Assembly (NCBI GenBank): GCA_027491555.1
Contig: JAOZGN010000029.1
Location: forward strand, 1 to 24,082
Source of the DNA: Thermoproteota archaeon
Lineage (GTDB): Archaea; Thermoproteota; Korarchaeia; Korarchaeales; Korarchaeaceae
Direction: 5' to 3'
Length of the DNA: 24,082 nt
Position numbers and translations under genes: made by a program. Below the pieces are notes generated by a model. The model ran no database searches. It saw only the letters and a program-made list of their open reading frames with translations, and was not told the origin of the DNA. Shown piece by piece: positions 12,851-20,625 of the stretch. Numbering within the stretch: the stretch's first letter is position 1; each line of letters starts with the position of its first letter.

Positions 12851-14307
12851 AACTTGAGGACTTCCACCTCCCGGAGGGAAGGATCCCTCGCTATCAGGAG
12901 TCCACCAGCGTCCCTGACCGCCTTCAGGTACTCCACAACCTCTCTAGTGATCCTGTAGCCCTTGATAAGGATGGGGACTCCCGGGGGATAGGGCACGATC
13001 GTCTCGGCCGAGATCATGCCCACCGCCAGGTCTATGGGGATCCTCTGGGTGATTAGCTTCTTGGGCATCCTCCTGAGGAGGTACGGCTCGATCTTAGGTG
13101 GTTGGTCCCTGAGCGGAGGTGTCAGAAGCCTCTTCTCTCCTCGGGGGATCTCCCTACCCCTAAGCAACCGGCTCAGGGCCTCTACCGTGGCGTCAACGGC
13201 CCTCTCCGGGAGCTGGAAGGTTGTTATGAAGAGGAGGGAGTTGTAGTTGGCCGTCTCCGGGACCACCCTAAACCTCCTCTGGAGCTCCTCGTCGAGTCTG
13301 AATCCGGTGATGTCGTACTCCGTGAGGGAGACCAGCGTCTTGGTGAGGTCAACGCCGTTCACGTGCTCGCTCCACCTCTCGAGGTGCTCCCGATCTAGCA
13401 CCCCGAGCCTCGGGACCCTCTCCCTCAACTCCTCCCTGAACCTCTGGGAGAGTCGGATTATCCTCTCGATCTCCTTCCTCCCCCTCTCCACGAGGTAGGC
13501 CCTGGCCGCGTCCAGCGACGCCAGCATGTGGTAGGAGGGGCTCGTGGTGACGTACCCCCTGTAAGCCTCCCACATCACTTCGGCGTCGACGAGGCCGTCC
13601 CTCCAGTGGATCATGCCCGTCTGCTGGAGCGAGCCTCCCTGCTTGTGGGTGCTCTGAATGCTGATGTCGGCCCCGACCTCCATGGCCGTCTCCGGCAGCC
13701 TGTCGCTGAACCGGAAGTGGGCGCCCCACGCCTCGTCGACGATGATCAGCACGTCCTCGTTGAACCCCCTGATGGCCTCCACCGTCTCCCTCAGCCTGCA
13801 CGAGAGGCCCTCGTAGGTCGGGTTGGAGAGGAGGACCGCGTTGGCCTCGGGGTACCTCTCGAGCGCCTCCACCACGTCCTCCGGCTTTGGGGGAATGAAC
13901 ATGTCGAACTCGGGATCATAGTAGCTCTTCAGGAACCTGTACCTGACGCCGAAGTCCTCGCAGGCGTTCTGGACGCTGATGTGTATGTTCCTGCTGGCCA
14001 GTATCAGGGGGGTCCCGTACATTAGGCTCAGGTACCTGAGGACCACGTACACGCTCCCAGTGGAGCCGTGGACGCTGAACAGGGTGTGGTCGGCCCCGTA
14101 GGCCTCGGCAGCGAGGCGGTGCGCCTCCTCGAATATGCCTGAGTTGTCAGCCAGCGTCCCCCTCACCGACAGGGAGGCGCTCACGTCCGTGGCGTAGATG
14201 TCCCTGACGCGCGGGGCGTCGAGGAGGACCGAGGGGGTGCACCACCTGTAATACTCCTCGACCTCCTCGTTCAAGAAGTCGACCAGGGGCGTCCTGCGCT
14301 GGTCCAT
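12844..14307 (-). CDS. Orn/Lys/Arg decarboxylase, fold-type-I PLP enzyme
   Basis: A 487-residue PLP decarboxylase of the major-domain Orn/Lys/Arg family; members make putrescine, cadaverine or agmatine. Motifs: HGSTGS at 80-85 binding the PLP phosphate, RNIHIS at 106-111, DEAWGAH at 191-197 (the Asp pairs with the pyridine nitrogen), and QSTHKQ with the Schiff-base lysine K222. The C-terminal domain contains YPPGVPILIKGYRIT, as in bacterial SpeA/CadA-like enzymes. It lacks the N-terminal wing domain of the enterobacterial inducible forms. Start: ATG 14307 lies 27-30 nt from a CTTTAAAAG box, giving a leaderless transcript; the frame stays open upstream but overlaps the divergent gene. Substrate cannot be read from the sequence; arginine, for polyamine synthesis, is a reasonable guess. 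Confidence 0.88.
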   Translation of the reverse strand: MDQRRTPLVDFLNEEVEEYYRWCTPSVLLDAPRVRDIYATDVSASLSVRGTLADNSGIFEEAHRLAAEAYGADHTLFSVHGSTGSVYVVLRYLSLMYGTPLILASRNIHISVQNACEDFGVRYRFLKSYYDPEFDMFIPPKPEDVVEALERYPEANAVLLSNPTYEGLSCRLRETVEAIRGFNEDVLIIVDEAWGAHFRFSDRLPETAMEVGADISIQSTHKQGGSLQQTGMIHWRDGLVDAEVMWEAYRGYVTTSPSYHMLASLDAARAYLVERGRKEIERIIRLSQRFREELRERVPRLGVLDREHLERWSEHVNGVDLTKTLVSLTEYDITGFRLDEELQRRFRVVPETANYNSLLFITTFQLPERAVDATVEALSRLLRGREIPRGEKRLLTPPLRDQPPKIEPYLLRRMPKKLITQRIPIDLAVGMISAETIVPYPPGVPILIKGYRITREVVEYLKAVRDAGGLLIARDPSLREVEVLKFP

Positions 14308-14331
14308 TACGCGGCGGCCCCGCCCGCCCCG

Positions 14332-14341
14332 ACTTTTAAAG
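14332..14341 (-). promoter_or_regulatory. TATA box for the decarboxylase gene
   Basis: The minus strand reads TCTTTAAAAGT. It is centred 29-30 nt before ATG 14307 and supports that start with little or no leader. Confidence 0.5.
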
Positions 14342-14390
14342 AGGGGGTCGCGAGGGCAAGGGCTCTCCCCGCCGCCCAATCCACCCGCAG

Positions 14391-14398
14391 GATTTATG
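14391..14398 (+). promoter_or_regulatory. TATA-like box for the flavin reductase gene
   Basis: GATTTATG is centred about 27 nt before the ATG pair at 14417/14423, again implying a nearly leaderless mRNA. The first in-frame ATG (14396) overlaps the box. Confidence 0.4.
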
Positions 14399-14416
14399 AC
14401 CGGCCCAAGGTTACCC

Positions 14417-14980
14417 ATGGTGATGCGGAGGATCGACGTCAGCAGGTTCTTCGCCGCCGTGAACCCGAGGATGGCGGCGGTCATAACCTCCCTGTCCCCC
14501 GAGGGCGAGCCCAATGCCATGGCGGCCACTTGGCACTCGCCCATCTCCCACAGGCCTCCCCTCTACGGAGTCTCCATTAGCCCTAGGAGGGCCACCCACG
14601 ACAACGTGAGAAGCACGGGCGTGTTCGGGGTCAACTTCCTGCCGTTCGAGCTCGTCCATAAGATACACTTCGTTGGTAGGGTGTCCCGGAGAGAGAGGAG
14701 GGACAAGCTCCGGGCCGCGGAGATCGAGGTGTTTGAGGGCCCCGAACTCGGGGTGCCAATACTAGCTGAGGCCTACGTCGCTCTGGAGTGCCACGTGGTG
14801 GACTCCAGGATCTGGGGAGACCACACGTGGTTCGTGGGCGAGGTGAAGTCCCTCTTGGCCTCTGACTCCCTCAAGGAGGATGCGACTGTCGACCTGGGCA
14901 GGGTCAGGCCCTCCCTCTACTTGGGGAGCGACAGATACGTCACCGTGGACCCCTCCACGGAGAGGGAGGTCTTCCTCTGA
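14417..14980 (+). CDS. Flavin reductase-like FMN-binding split-barrel protein (flavoredoxin-like)
   Basis: A protein of 187 residues from ATG 14417. It has the flavin reductase/flavoredoxin layout: an N-terminal strand (RMAAVITSLSPEGEPNAMAA), a WHSPISHRPPLYGVSISPRRATHDNVRSTGVFGVN segment that binds FMN phosphate and precedes the helix, and a C-terminal strand with GDHTWFVGEVKS. Such proteins bind FMN and pass electrons from NAD(P)H or ferredoxin. It is small enough for a single-domain dimer. It is divergent from the decarboxylase and precedes a molybdopterin oxidoreductase by about 80 nt, so it could be that protein's redox partner, but the second gene appears to have its own promoter. Which of ATG 14396, 14417 or 14423 is used is not certain; 14423 is best placed relative to the TATA box. 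Confidence 0.82.
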   Translation: MVMRRIDVSRFFAAVNPRMAAVITSLSPEGEPNAMAATWHSPISHRPPLYGVSISPRRATHDNVRSTGVFGVNFLPFELVHKIHFVGRVSRRERRDKLRAAEIEVFEGPELGVPILAEAYVALECHVVDSRIWGDHTWFVGEVKSLLASDSLKEDATVDLGRVRPSLYLGSDRYVTVDPSTEREVFL

Positions 14981-15029
14981 GCGTTGCGCCGTCGACCGAG
15001 AGGCCTACCTCTCGGGCGCGGCGATGAAG

Positions 15030-15038
15030 GGATATTAG
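15030..15038 (+). promoter_or_regulatory. TATA-like box for the molybdoprotein gene
   Basis: GGATATTAG is centred 27 nt before the GTG start at 15061, predicting a leaderless transcript. The 14981-15029 stretch shows no other element. Confidence 0.45.
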
Positions 15039-15060
15039 GGCTCGACCGAGTGGCCGATTC

Positions 15061-15615
15061 GTGCCGGAGCTCCCGCCCGGGCAGAGGTGGGTAGACGACT
15101 TCATTGAGTACTCGGCGCTGGGGAGGCCTTCCGTGGACCTGGAGGAGTGGAAGCTGACCGTGACCGGGCTCGTGGACAGGGAGCTGTCGCTCAGCTACGA
15201 GGAGCTCAGGTCCCTTGAGCAGGTCGAGATCGTCAGGGATTTCCACTGCGTCACTGGGTGGAGCGTCAGGGCGGTCCGGTGGAGGGGTGTCCGGCTCGCG
15301 AGGCTGGCCGAGATGGCTGGCGTGAGGCCTGAGGCTCGCTGGGTGCGGTTCGTGAGCCTGGACGGGTACGACACGTCCGTTCCCCTCGAGGATGCCCTCG
15401 TCGAGGACGCCATCGTGGCCCTGGAGCTCAACGGCAGGCCTCTGCCCAGCGAGATGGGTTTCCCAGCGAGGCCGGTCATCCCGCACCTCTACGCCTGGAA
15501 GAGCGCCAAGTGGCTCACGAGGATCGAGTTCGTCAGGGACTACCCCGGGGGCTTCTGGGAGGACAGGGGGTACCACCCCAGAGGGAACGTCTGGGAGGAG
15601 GAGAGGACCGTCTGA
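15061..15615 (+). CDS. Sulfite oxidase-fold molybdopterin oxidoreductase (small, soluble)
   Basis: A 184-residue protein of the oxidoreductase molybdopterin-binding domain family (MsrP/YedY and sulfite oxidase relatives). The molybdenum-ligand cysteine is C63 in DFHCVTGWS. It is followed by WRGVRLARLAEMAGV, VRFVSLDGYDTSVPLEDAL, LPSEMGFPARPVIPHLYAWKSAKW and FVRDYPGGFWEDRGYHPRGNVWEE, all typical of the fold. It lacks a twin-arginine signal and the C-terminal dimerisation domain of sulfite oxidases, so it is a minimal cytoplasmic version. The substrate is unknown; methionine sulfoxide, sulfite and other S- or N-oxides are possibilities by family only. The GTG start at 15061 is supported by the TATA spacing. 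The stop is 9 nt from the end of the convergent ZIP gene. Confidence 0.87.
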   Translation: MPELPPGQRWVDDFIEYSALGRPSVDLEEWKLTVTGLVDRELSLSYEELRSLEQVEIVRDFHCVTGWSVRAVRWRGVRLARLAEMAGVRPEARWVRFVSLDGYDTSVPLEDALVEDAIVALELNGRPLPSEMGFPARPVIPHLYAWKSAKWLTRIEFVRDYPGGFWEDRGYHPRGNVWEEERTV

Positions 15616-15624
15616 GCCCTGAGA

Positions 15625-16371
15625 TCAGCCGAACGTGTTGTCTAGGAGCATCACCAGCGCAAAGCCGAGTATCACTCCGGCGGTGGCCCACTTCTCGTGC
15701 CCCTTCCTGTGGCTCTCCGGGATCATCTCGTCGCTCACCACGAATATCATGGCCCCGGCGGCGAGGCCCATGGCCGCAGGGAGAATGGTGGAGGCGTGAG
15801 TCACCGCCAGAGCCCCCAAGAGCCCTCCGATCGGCTCCACGAGCCCGGTTAGCGCCCCGTATACCATGGCTCTGACGCCGTCATATCCCTCCCTGACCAG
15901 GGGTGCGGAAACCGCCAGACCCTCCGGCACGTTCTGAATTCCTATCGCGGTGGTCAGGGCCATGGCCCTGGCCAGATCCCCGGATCCGAAGGCGACACCC
16001 ACCGCCATGCCCTCCGGGAAGTTGTGGATTATCATGGCCAGCACCATGAGCCAGACCCTCCTCAGCCTAGAGGGCGGACCCTCCTCCCCGTAGATGGGGT
16101 GCACGTGGGGGATCAGCCTGTCGCCCGCCTCTATGAGCGCGGCCCCGAGGACGAACCCGGGCGTCACCTGCCAAATAGAGCCCGCCTCCAGGGCCGGGGC
16201 CAGCAGGCTGAACGCGCTGGCCGCCAGCATCACTCCGGAGGCTAGGCCGTAGAGTACGTCCATCGCCTTGTCGGGGCCCTCCCCGTGGAGAGCAAGCGCC
16301 GGAAGAGCCCCGACCGCTGTCATCAGGCCGGCGGCGAGGCTGCCGAGGAAGCCGAGGGCTACCGGACCCAC
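15625..16371 (-). CDS. ZIP-family divalent metal transporter (ZupT-like)
   Basis: A 248-residue membrane protein, probably importing Zn(II) or another divalent ion, with about eight hydrophobic helices. The binuclear metal site is readable: HNFPEG (H116, E120) in the fourth helix and QNVPEG (N147, E150) in the fifth, with VEPIGG (E179) following. A cytosolic His-containing loop (IPHVHPIYGEEGP) lies at about 88-99. Length is normal for bacterial and archaeal ZIP proteins. The frame is open far upstream to 16977, but that part lies opposite the DUF2284 gene and has no transporter character. GTG at 16371 is 24-27 nt from a TATATTC box and directly precedes the first helix, so I start there. With CopB it makes a second metal-transport gene in the window. 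Confidence 0.9.
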   Translation of the reverse strand: MGPVALGFLGSLAAGLMTAVGALPALALHGEGPDKAMDVLYGLASGVMLAASAFSLLAPALEAGSIWQVTPGFVLGAALIEAGDRLIPHVHPIYGEEGPPSRLRRVWLMVLAMIIHNFPEGMAVGVAFGSGDLARAMALTTAIGIQNVPEGLAVSAPLVREGYDGVRAMVYGALTGLVEPIGGLLGALAVTHASTILPAAMGLAAGAMIFVVSDEMIPESHRKGHEKWATAGVILGFALVMLLDNTFG

Positions 16372-16388
16372 GGGCCCCCGGCTTGGAC

Positions 16389-16399
16389 GATGAATATAG
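16389..16399. promoter_or_regulatory. TATA-like element between divergent ZIP and DUF2284 genes
   Basis: GATGAATATAG on the plus strand reads CTATATTCATC on the minus strand. It is properly spaced for GTG 16371 on the minus strand. On the plus strand it overlaps the ATG at 16390, so if it also drives the DUF2284 gene, translation would have to begin downstream at TTG 16432 or GTG 16438. Confidence 0.4.
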
Positions 16400-16893
16400 G
16401 CAGGCGGTTCGACGTCCGAAGCGGTACCGAGTTGAGGGTGGCGTGGGCGAGGGAGGTCGAGGCCGCGGATCTCAGGTTCACCCCCAGGCCAGCGTGGAAG
16501 TGTCTGGCCTGCGAGCTCTATGGAGGGTCCCCGTCGTGCCCGCCGAGGGCCCCGGGGTGGAAGGAGGCGAGGGAGTGGGCGTCCCACTTCAGCAGGGCAC
16601 TGATTGTGAGGTTCGAGGCAGAGGAGGGTGAGCCTCAGGAGAGGTTCGAGGCGGAGGCGCAGAGGTGGCTGCTGGAGAGGGAGAGGGAACTCACGCTGAG
16701 CGGGAAGCTCTACGCATTTGCCCTGTTTCCGGGGCCGTGCAGGCTCTGCGACCCGTGCCCAGCCGTCGAGGGCGAGTGTCCGACCCCCCAGCTCGTCCGA
16801 CCTGCGACTTGCGCCGTTGGACTGGAGTTGGATTCCGTCGTCAGGCTGGACCTGTCTGAGAGGGCCGCGTACGGCGTGATACTCCTCGAATGA
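16390..16893 (+). CDS. DUF2284 cysteine-rich predicted metal-binding protein
   Basis: A protein of 168 residues if started at ATG 16390. It carries the DUF2284 pattern: WKCLACELYGGSPSCPPRAPG (C38, C41, C50) and a second cluster FPGPCRLCDPCPAVEGECPTP (C117, C120, C123, C130), with C141 in RPATCAVG. The family is widespread in anaerobic archaea and bacteria and is thought to bind metal or Fe-S clusters; its function is not established. The gene is divergent from a ZIP transporter across a very short gap of 18 nt, which hints at metal-related regulation. The start could be shorter (TTG 16432 or GTG 16438), which would not touch the cysteines. Confidence 0.85.
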   Translation: MNIGRRFDVRSGTELRVAWAREVEAADLRFTPRPAWKCLACELYGGSPSCPPRAPGWKEAREWASHFSRALIVRFEAEEGEPQERFEAEAQRWLLERERELTLSGKLYAFALFPGPCRLCDPCPAVEGECPTPQLVRPATCAVGLELDSVVRLDLSERAAYGVILLE

Positions 16894-17213
16894 TCGCCGA
16901 GATCTGCCAAAGGGAGGCGCGTATCTAGGCAGTACCCTGAGCAAAAATGCACTATAGGGGCGATTCTTCACGTTCAAGAGAGCCGGACTAAAGAGACCCT
17001 AGCTTTTTATGTCACGACGGGGAGCTTCGCGGCGAATTGGAAAAATATTCAAAATTAAAATTTATATAATCTTGAATTCGGGCTCGAAAAACCTCCTTCG
17101 GTCCCTTCGATTGCCCTAGCTGATCAGCGCTCCCGGCAGAGTTGACGGGCTGCCGCTCAGACCGATTGTCGCAATCTCCCGGCGCGTCCAAACGGCTAAG
17201 ACCGGGGTGATGT
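16894..17213 (+). other. 320-bp intergenic region with AT-rich promoter and structured acs leader
   Basis: No tRNA, protein gene or box C/D pattern was found. 16894-17035 is a spacer with T/A patches. 17041-17071 is strongly AT-rich and holds the likely TATA box (TTTATATAAT at 17061-17070). The predicted transcript start is near 17092, leaving about 120 nt of leader before GTG 17214. In that leader are the palindrome GCTGATCAGC (17119-17128), the stem CGGCAG/CTGCCG (17134-17139 / 17150-17155) and GATTG/CAATC (17164-17168 / 17172-17176). Confidence 0.45.
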
Positions 17214-19145
17214 GTGGTGGAGGGACCGCTCCCGACCGAGTCGAGAATCTGGCCCAAGAGGTATGAAGAGGTCTATGAGAGGTCCCTGAGGGATCTAGAG
17301 GGTTTCTGGGCGGAGCAGGCCAAGAGGCTTGACTGGTTCAAGACGTGGGACAGGGTGCTGGAATGGGACCCGCCCTACGCTAGGTGGTTCATTGGCGGGA
17401 GACTCAACGCCAGCTACAACGCGCTCGACAGACACGTGGCCACCTGGAGGAAGAACAAGGCCGCGATAATCTGGGAGGGAGAGCCCGGCGACGAGAAGGT
17501 GATAACCTACTACAAGCTCTACAGAGAGGTCAACAGGTTCGCCTCCGTGTTGAAGGACCTGGGCGTCAGAAAGGGGGACAGGGTGGCGATCTACCTCCCC
17601 ATGATCCCCGAGCTCCCCGTCGCGATGCTGGCGTGCGCCAGGATCGGCGCCGTGCACACAGTCGTCTTCTCGGGCTTCAGCTCGACAGCGCTCGCCGACA
17701 GGATCAACGACTCTAGGGCGAAGGTCCTAGTCACGGCCGACGGTGGGTACAGGAGGGGGAGGGTCGTTCCCCTGAAGAGGATCGCGGACGAGGCCGTTGA
17801 TAGGGCCCCGTCTATGGAAACGGTCGTGGTCGTCAGGAGGACCGGTTCTGAGGTGTCGATGCATGAGGGCAGGGACTACTGGTGGCATGACCTGATGGAG
17901 GGGGCCCGCGACTACGTCGAGCCGGAGCCCGTCGAGAGCACCCATCCGCTCTTCATCCTCTACACCTCCGGCACGACGGGCAAGCCCAAGGGCATAGTCC
18001 ACGGCACCGGCGGGTACCTGGTGGGCGTGGAGTCCACTATGAGGTGGGTGTTTGACATTAGAGACGAGGACATCTTCTGGACGGCTGCGGACGTCGGGTG
18101 GATAACGGGGCACAGCTACATCGTCTACGGGCCCCTCGTCACTGGAGCCACGACTGTGATGTACGAGGGCGCCCCAGACTACCCCTCGCCCGACAGGTGG
18201 TGGTCCATCGTGGAGAGGCACGGGGTGACGGTGCTCTACACCTCGCCGACTGCGATAAGGATGTTCATGAGGTACGGGGAGGAGTGGCCGAAGAGGCATG
18301 ACCTCAGCTCTCTGAGGCTGCTCGGTACTGTGGGCGAGCCCATCAACCCCGAGGCGTGGAGGTGGTACTACAGGGTGATAGGGGGTGAGAGGTGCCCCAT
18401 CGTGGACACATGGTGGCAGACCGAGACCGGGGCTAACATGATCGCCCCCTGCCCGGGCATATCCCTAGTGCCCCTGAAGCCTGGGTCGGCTACGCTCCCC
18501 CTCCCGGGGGTGGAGGCAGACGTCGTGGATGAGCAGGGCAGACCGGTCCCCCCGGGCGTGAGGGGGTACCTGGTGATCAAGAGGCCGTGGCCCTCCATGC
18601 TTCTCGGGGTGTACAAGGACCCGGTCAGGTACAGGAAGGTCTACTGGTCCAAGTTCCCGGGGTGGTACTACACGGGAGACTACGCCATGAGGGACGAGGA
18701 CGGCTACTTCTGGCTGCTCGGCAGGGCCGACGAGGTGCTCAAGGTGTCTGGGCACAGGATAGGCACCATGGAGCTCGAGAGCGCGCTCGTCTCCCACAAC
18801 GCCGTAGCTGAGGCCGCCGTCGTAGGGAAGCCACATCCCGTCAAGGGAGAGACACCGGTGGCCTTCGTGGTCCTCAGGGAGGGGTTCTCTCCCAGCTCGG
18901 AGCTGAGGGACTCCATCAAGGGATTCATACGAGAGGAGATCAGCCCCGTATACGTGCCCAGCGAGATACACTTCGTCCAGAGGCTCCCAAAGACCAGGAG
19001 CGGCAAGATCATGAGGAGGGTCCTGAAGGCCGTCGTCTCCGGGAGGGAGGTCGGCGACCTCACGACCCTCGAAGACGAGGCCTCAGTTGAGGAGGTCAGG
19101 AAGGCTTACGAGGAGTTCAAGGCCCTCTATGAGGGAGGAGAGTGA
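17214..19145 (+). CDS. acs: Acetyl-CoA synthetase, AMP-forming
   Basis: This 643-residue enzyme activates acetate, or possibly propionate, to the acyl-CoA with ATP via an acyl-adenylate. Adenylate-forming signatures are complete: [11 protein letters not shown] from residue 250, a WWQTETG motif near 400 that helps set acyl-chain specificity, [35 protein letters not shown], and the catalytic lysine in RSGKIMRR (about K598), a known acetylation site in bacterial Acs. Length and the N-terminal YNALDRH segment match true Acs rather than medium-chain ligases. Starts are GTG 17214 or GTG 17217, with GGTGAT (17206-17211) as ribosome-binding site, favouring the second slightly. It stands alone behind a long leader, implying acetate assimilation or scavenging under its own control. 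Confidence 0.95.
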   Translation: MVEGPLPTESRIWPKRYEEVYERSLRDLEGFWAEQAKRLDWFKTWDRVLEWDPPYARWFIGGRLNASYNALDRHVATWRKNKAAIIWEGEPGDEKVITYYKLYREVNRFASVLKDLGVRKGDRVAIYLPMIPELPVAMLACARIGAVHTVVFSGFSSTALADRINDSRAKVLVTADGGYRRGRVVPLKRIADEAVDRAPSMETVVVVRRTGSEVSMHEGRDYWWHDLMEGARDYVEPEPVESTHPLFILYTSGTTGKPKGIVHGTGGYLVGVESTMRWVFDIRDEDIFWTAADVGWITGHSYIVYGPLVTGATTVMYEGAPDYPSPDRWWSIVERHGVTVLYTSPTAIRMFMRYGEEWPKRHDLSSLRLLGTVGEPINPEAWRWYYRVIGGERCPIVDTWWQTETGANMIAPCPGISLVPLKPGSATLPLPGVEADVVDEQGRPVPPGVRGYLVIKRPWPSMLLGVYKDPVRYRKVYWSKFPGWYYTGDYAMRDEDGYFWLLGRADEVLKVSGHRIGTMELESALVSHNAVAEAAVVGKPHPVKGETPVAFVVLREGFSPSSELRDSIKGFIREEISPVYVPSEIHFVQRLPKTRSGKIMRRVLKAVVSGREVGDLTTLEDEASVEEVRKAYEEFKALYEGGE

Positions 19146-19159
19146 TCTCCACTCCCCCC

Positions 19160-19183
19160 TTCCTCCCTATTCTTTTCCCTCTT
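19160..19183 (+). terminator. Pyrimidine/T-rich terminator after acs
   Basis: TTCCTCCCTATTCTTTTCCCTCTT begins about 15 nt after the acs stop codon. It fits archaeal termination at T-rich, C/T-only tracts. Confidence 0.5.
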
Positions 19184-19304
19184 CGCTCCTCCGCCGCCTG
19201 TCAACTCGCAGAGACGAGGGGTTTACCTTGGTGACGGACGACGAGAGGCTGGCCAGGTCAGCCAGGAGGATGGTCTTGAGCACGTCTCAGTTCCTAGCAG
19301 AGAT

Positions 19305-19760
19305 TTGGTGGGAGGAGCGCGGGAGGTCATCTCCGTCAGCCCCGCGTGGCGGCCAACCGAGCAGCTAGAACTCGGCTCATTGCAGGGCAATGTCTACGAG
19401 GTGAGAGACTCCTTCATGCCCAGAGAGACCGTTGTGGTGAAGCTGCACTTGTCCGACGTCTCTGAGGGTGATTCCGTGGAGTACTGGATCTCGCCTCCGT
19501 CCGGTCAAGTCTGGGAGGGCTCCATAGTTCTTAGGGAGGGGGACGACTCGGCGTACCTCGTGATCGAGTTGGGCACCACGGGAGACTTTGCGGGGACCTG
19601 GGATTTCACGTTCTCGCATGGCGGCGAGGCTCTGCTGAGCCACTCAATAATCGTCGGGTATGTTGAGGACGCGGAGGAACCCGTGGATTATTCTGTGATG
19701 ATCTCTCTTCTCATCGGCGTGTTGATCGTGGGGGTTCTCCTCGCGGTCCGGAAGAGGTAA
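19305..19760 (+). CDS. Tail-anchored beta-rich surface protein, apparently lacking its N-terminus
   Basis: A 151-residue product not recognised as a family. It reads like a small beta domain (EVRDSFMPRETVVVKLHLS...YWISPPSGQVWEGSI...SAYLVIEL...GTWDFTF) followed by an acidic linker and one C-terminal transmembrane helix (SVMISLLIGVLIVGVLLAV) ending in RKR. That topology normally needs an N-terminal signal peptide, but none precedes it. The frame is open upstream into the acs 3' region with no start codon and no hydrophobic stretch. TTG 19305 or GTG 19308 would be the start; neither has a good Shine-Dalgarno or a correctly spaced TATA box. A different frame from GTG 19231 to about 19325 reads protein-like, so a frameshift near 19310-19325 is possible. 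It may be a decayed gene. Confidence 0.5.
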   Translation: MVGGAREVISVSPAWRPTEQLELGSLQGNVYEVRDSFMPRETVVVKLHLSDVSEGDSVEYWISPPSGQVWEGSIVLREGDDSAYLVIELGTTGDFAGTWDFTFSHGGEALLSHSIIVGYVEDAEEPVDYSVMISLLIGVLIVGVLLAVRKR

Positions 19761-19778
19761 GTCGCGCGGCTCATGCGT

Positions 19779-19798
19779 CGTGAAAATTCGCTTTCACG
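19779..19798. terminator. Inverted repeat between convergent surface-protein genes
   Basis: CGTGAAA (19779-19785) and TTTCACG (19792-19798) pair around a 6-nt loop, 19 nt past the plus-strand stop. The sequence after it is A-rich on this strand. Confidence 0.35.
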
Positions 19799-19800
19799 CC

Positions 19801-19838
19801 AAAAAGAGGAGCGTATCTGACGTGCGAGGTCTCAAAAG
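19801..19838 (-). terminator. T-rich terminator for the minus-strand surface protein
   Basis: Read on the minus strand, the stretch after the stop near 19872 contains TTCTTTTGAG and CTCCTCTTTTT, two T tracts typical of archaeal termination. Confidence 0.4.
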
Positions 19839-19871
19839 AAGGATTGGAAGAGGGGCGAGGAGGCTTGTCTG

Positions 19872-20603
19872 CTACTCCTGCCTCGCCCTGGCGACTAGCA
19901 AGGCGATGAGGATTATGGCGCCGACAGCTGCCCCCGCCAAGATGTAGAGAGGTGTGCCCTGGAATAGCTGCCCGAAGCCCCCGCTCAGACCACTCGAGCC
20001 CCCCGAGGAGGCCGGATGCACCCCTGGAGAACTCTCAAATGCGTAGGAGACGTTCGCGGTGCCCCCCTTGAAGGAGATCACTAGGAGGTCAGAACCCCGG
20101 TTAACCTCCTCCGGTACGGGTGAGAGCCCCACTATCACCGCGTCGGCTGGCAGATGGACCTCCAACTCGGAGACCCCAGGGAGGTCCACGGAGAACTCCC
20201 AGACTCCCCCGACTTTCCTCGTCAGGCTGGGCGTCTGGTACGACACCACCACCTGCCTCTCCCCTACGGCCTCGACTACGACTGCTCCATCCCCGAGGGA
20301 GTAGCTCAGCGGGACTCCCTCGCCGTTGGTGACCAGGAGGGCGTCTGGCTCCCCAGCCAGGGGCAGCACAACGAAGGCCTCCCCCGGGAGCGACGCCTCC
20401 ATCGTCACGTCGACCCACCCATCCTCAAAGGGCCTGAGAGTCACGGATATCGTGAGATTCTCCTCTGCGGGTTGGAACATAGCGGCTGACGCTGGGGAAA
20501 CCGCGGATATGGTCATTAGGGCGACGGAGGCTGTGGTGAAGACCGCAACGGCTAGGAGGATCGAACGTATATCGACTGCCGTCGCCGCCACTCGTCCGCT
20601 CAC
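19872..20603 (-). CDS. Secreted surface protein with signal peptide and C-terminal membrane anchor
   Basis: A 243-residue protein of no recognised family. From GTG 20603 it opens with a basic end and a hydrophobic core (SILLAVAVFTTASVALMTI), then a signal-peptidase-like SPASA-A site. The mature part is about 160 residues of beta-strand-like sequence with N-glycosylation sequons (ENLTI, TANVSY). A Gly/Ser-rich linker (SSGGSSGLSGGFG) leads to a C-terminal helix (YILAGAAVGAIILIALLVA) and RARQE. This is the usual plan of archaeal S-layer-associated or cell-surface proteins. The longer start, GTG 20618, lies before the transcript start predicted from the CTTTAAT box. It neighbours other exported proteins; a shared role is only suggested by position. 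Confidence 0.78.
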   Translation of the reverse strand: MSGRVAATAVDIRSILLAVAVFTTASVALMTISAVSPASAAMFQPAEENLTISVTLRPFEDGWVDVTMEASLPGEAFVVLPLAGEPDALLVTNGEGVPLSYSLGDGAVVVEAVGERQVVVSYQTPSLTRKVGGVWEFSVDLPGVSELEVHLPADAVIVGLSPVPEEVNRGSDLLVISFKGGTANVSYAFESSPGVHPASSGGSSGLSGGFGQLFQGTPLYILAGAAVGAIILIALLVARARQE

Positions 20604-20625
20604 CTCCGACGCGGCCACCTGGGAG

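Noticed and set aside
14308..14544. N-terminal extension of the decarboxylase
   Set aside because: It overlaps the divergent flavin reductase gene and both promoters; the ATG at 14307 fits the family start and TATA spacing.
14917..15576. 219-codon minus-strand frame opposite the molybdoprotein
   Set aside because: It overlaps a gene with clear family motifs and is Pro/Arg/His-rich without any domain.
16372..16977. Long N-terminal extension of the ZIP transporter frame
   Set aside because: This part is opposite the DUF2284 gene, is Arg/Pro-rich with no hydrophobic helices, and the GTG at 16371 immediately precedes the first transmembrane helix with good TATA spacing.
17090..17213. tRNA or box C/D guide RNA in the acs leader
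   Set aside because: The stems do not make a cloverleaf, there is no T-loop or CCA-end pattern, and CUGA/GUGAUG-like words are not arranged as C and D boxes.
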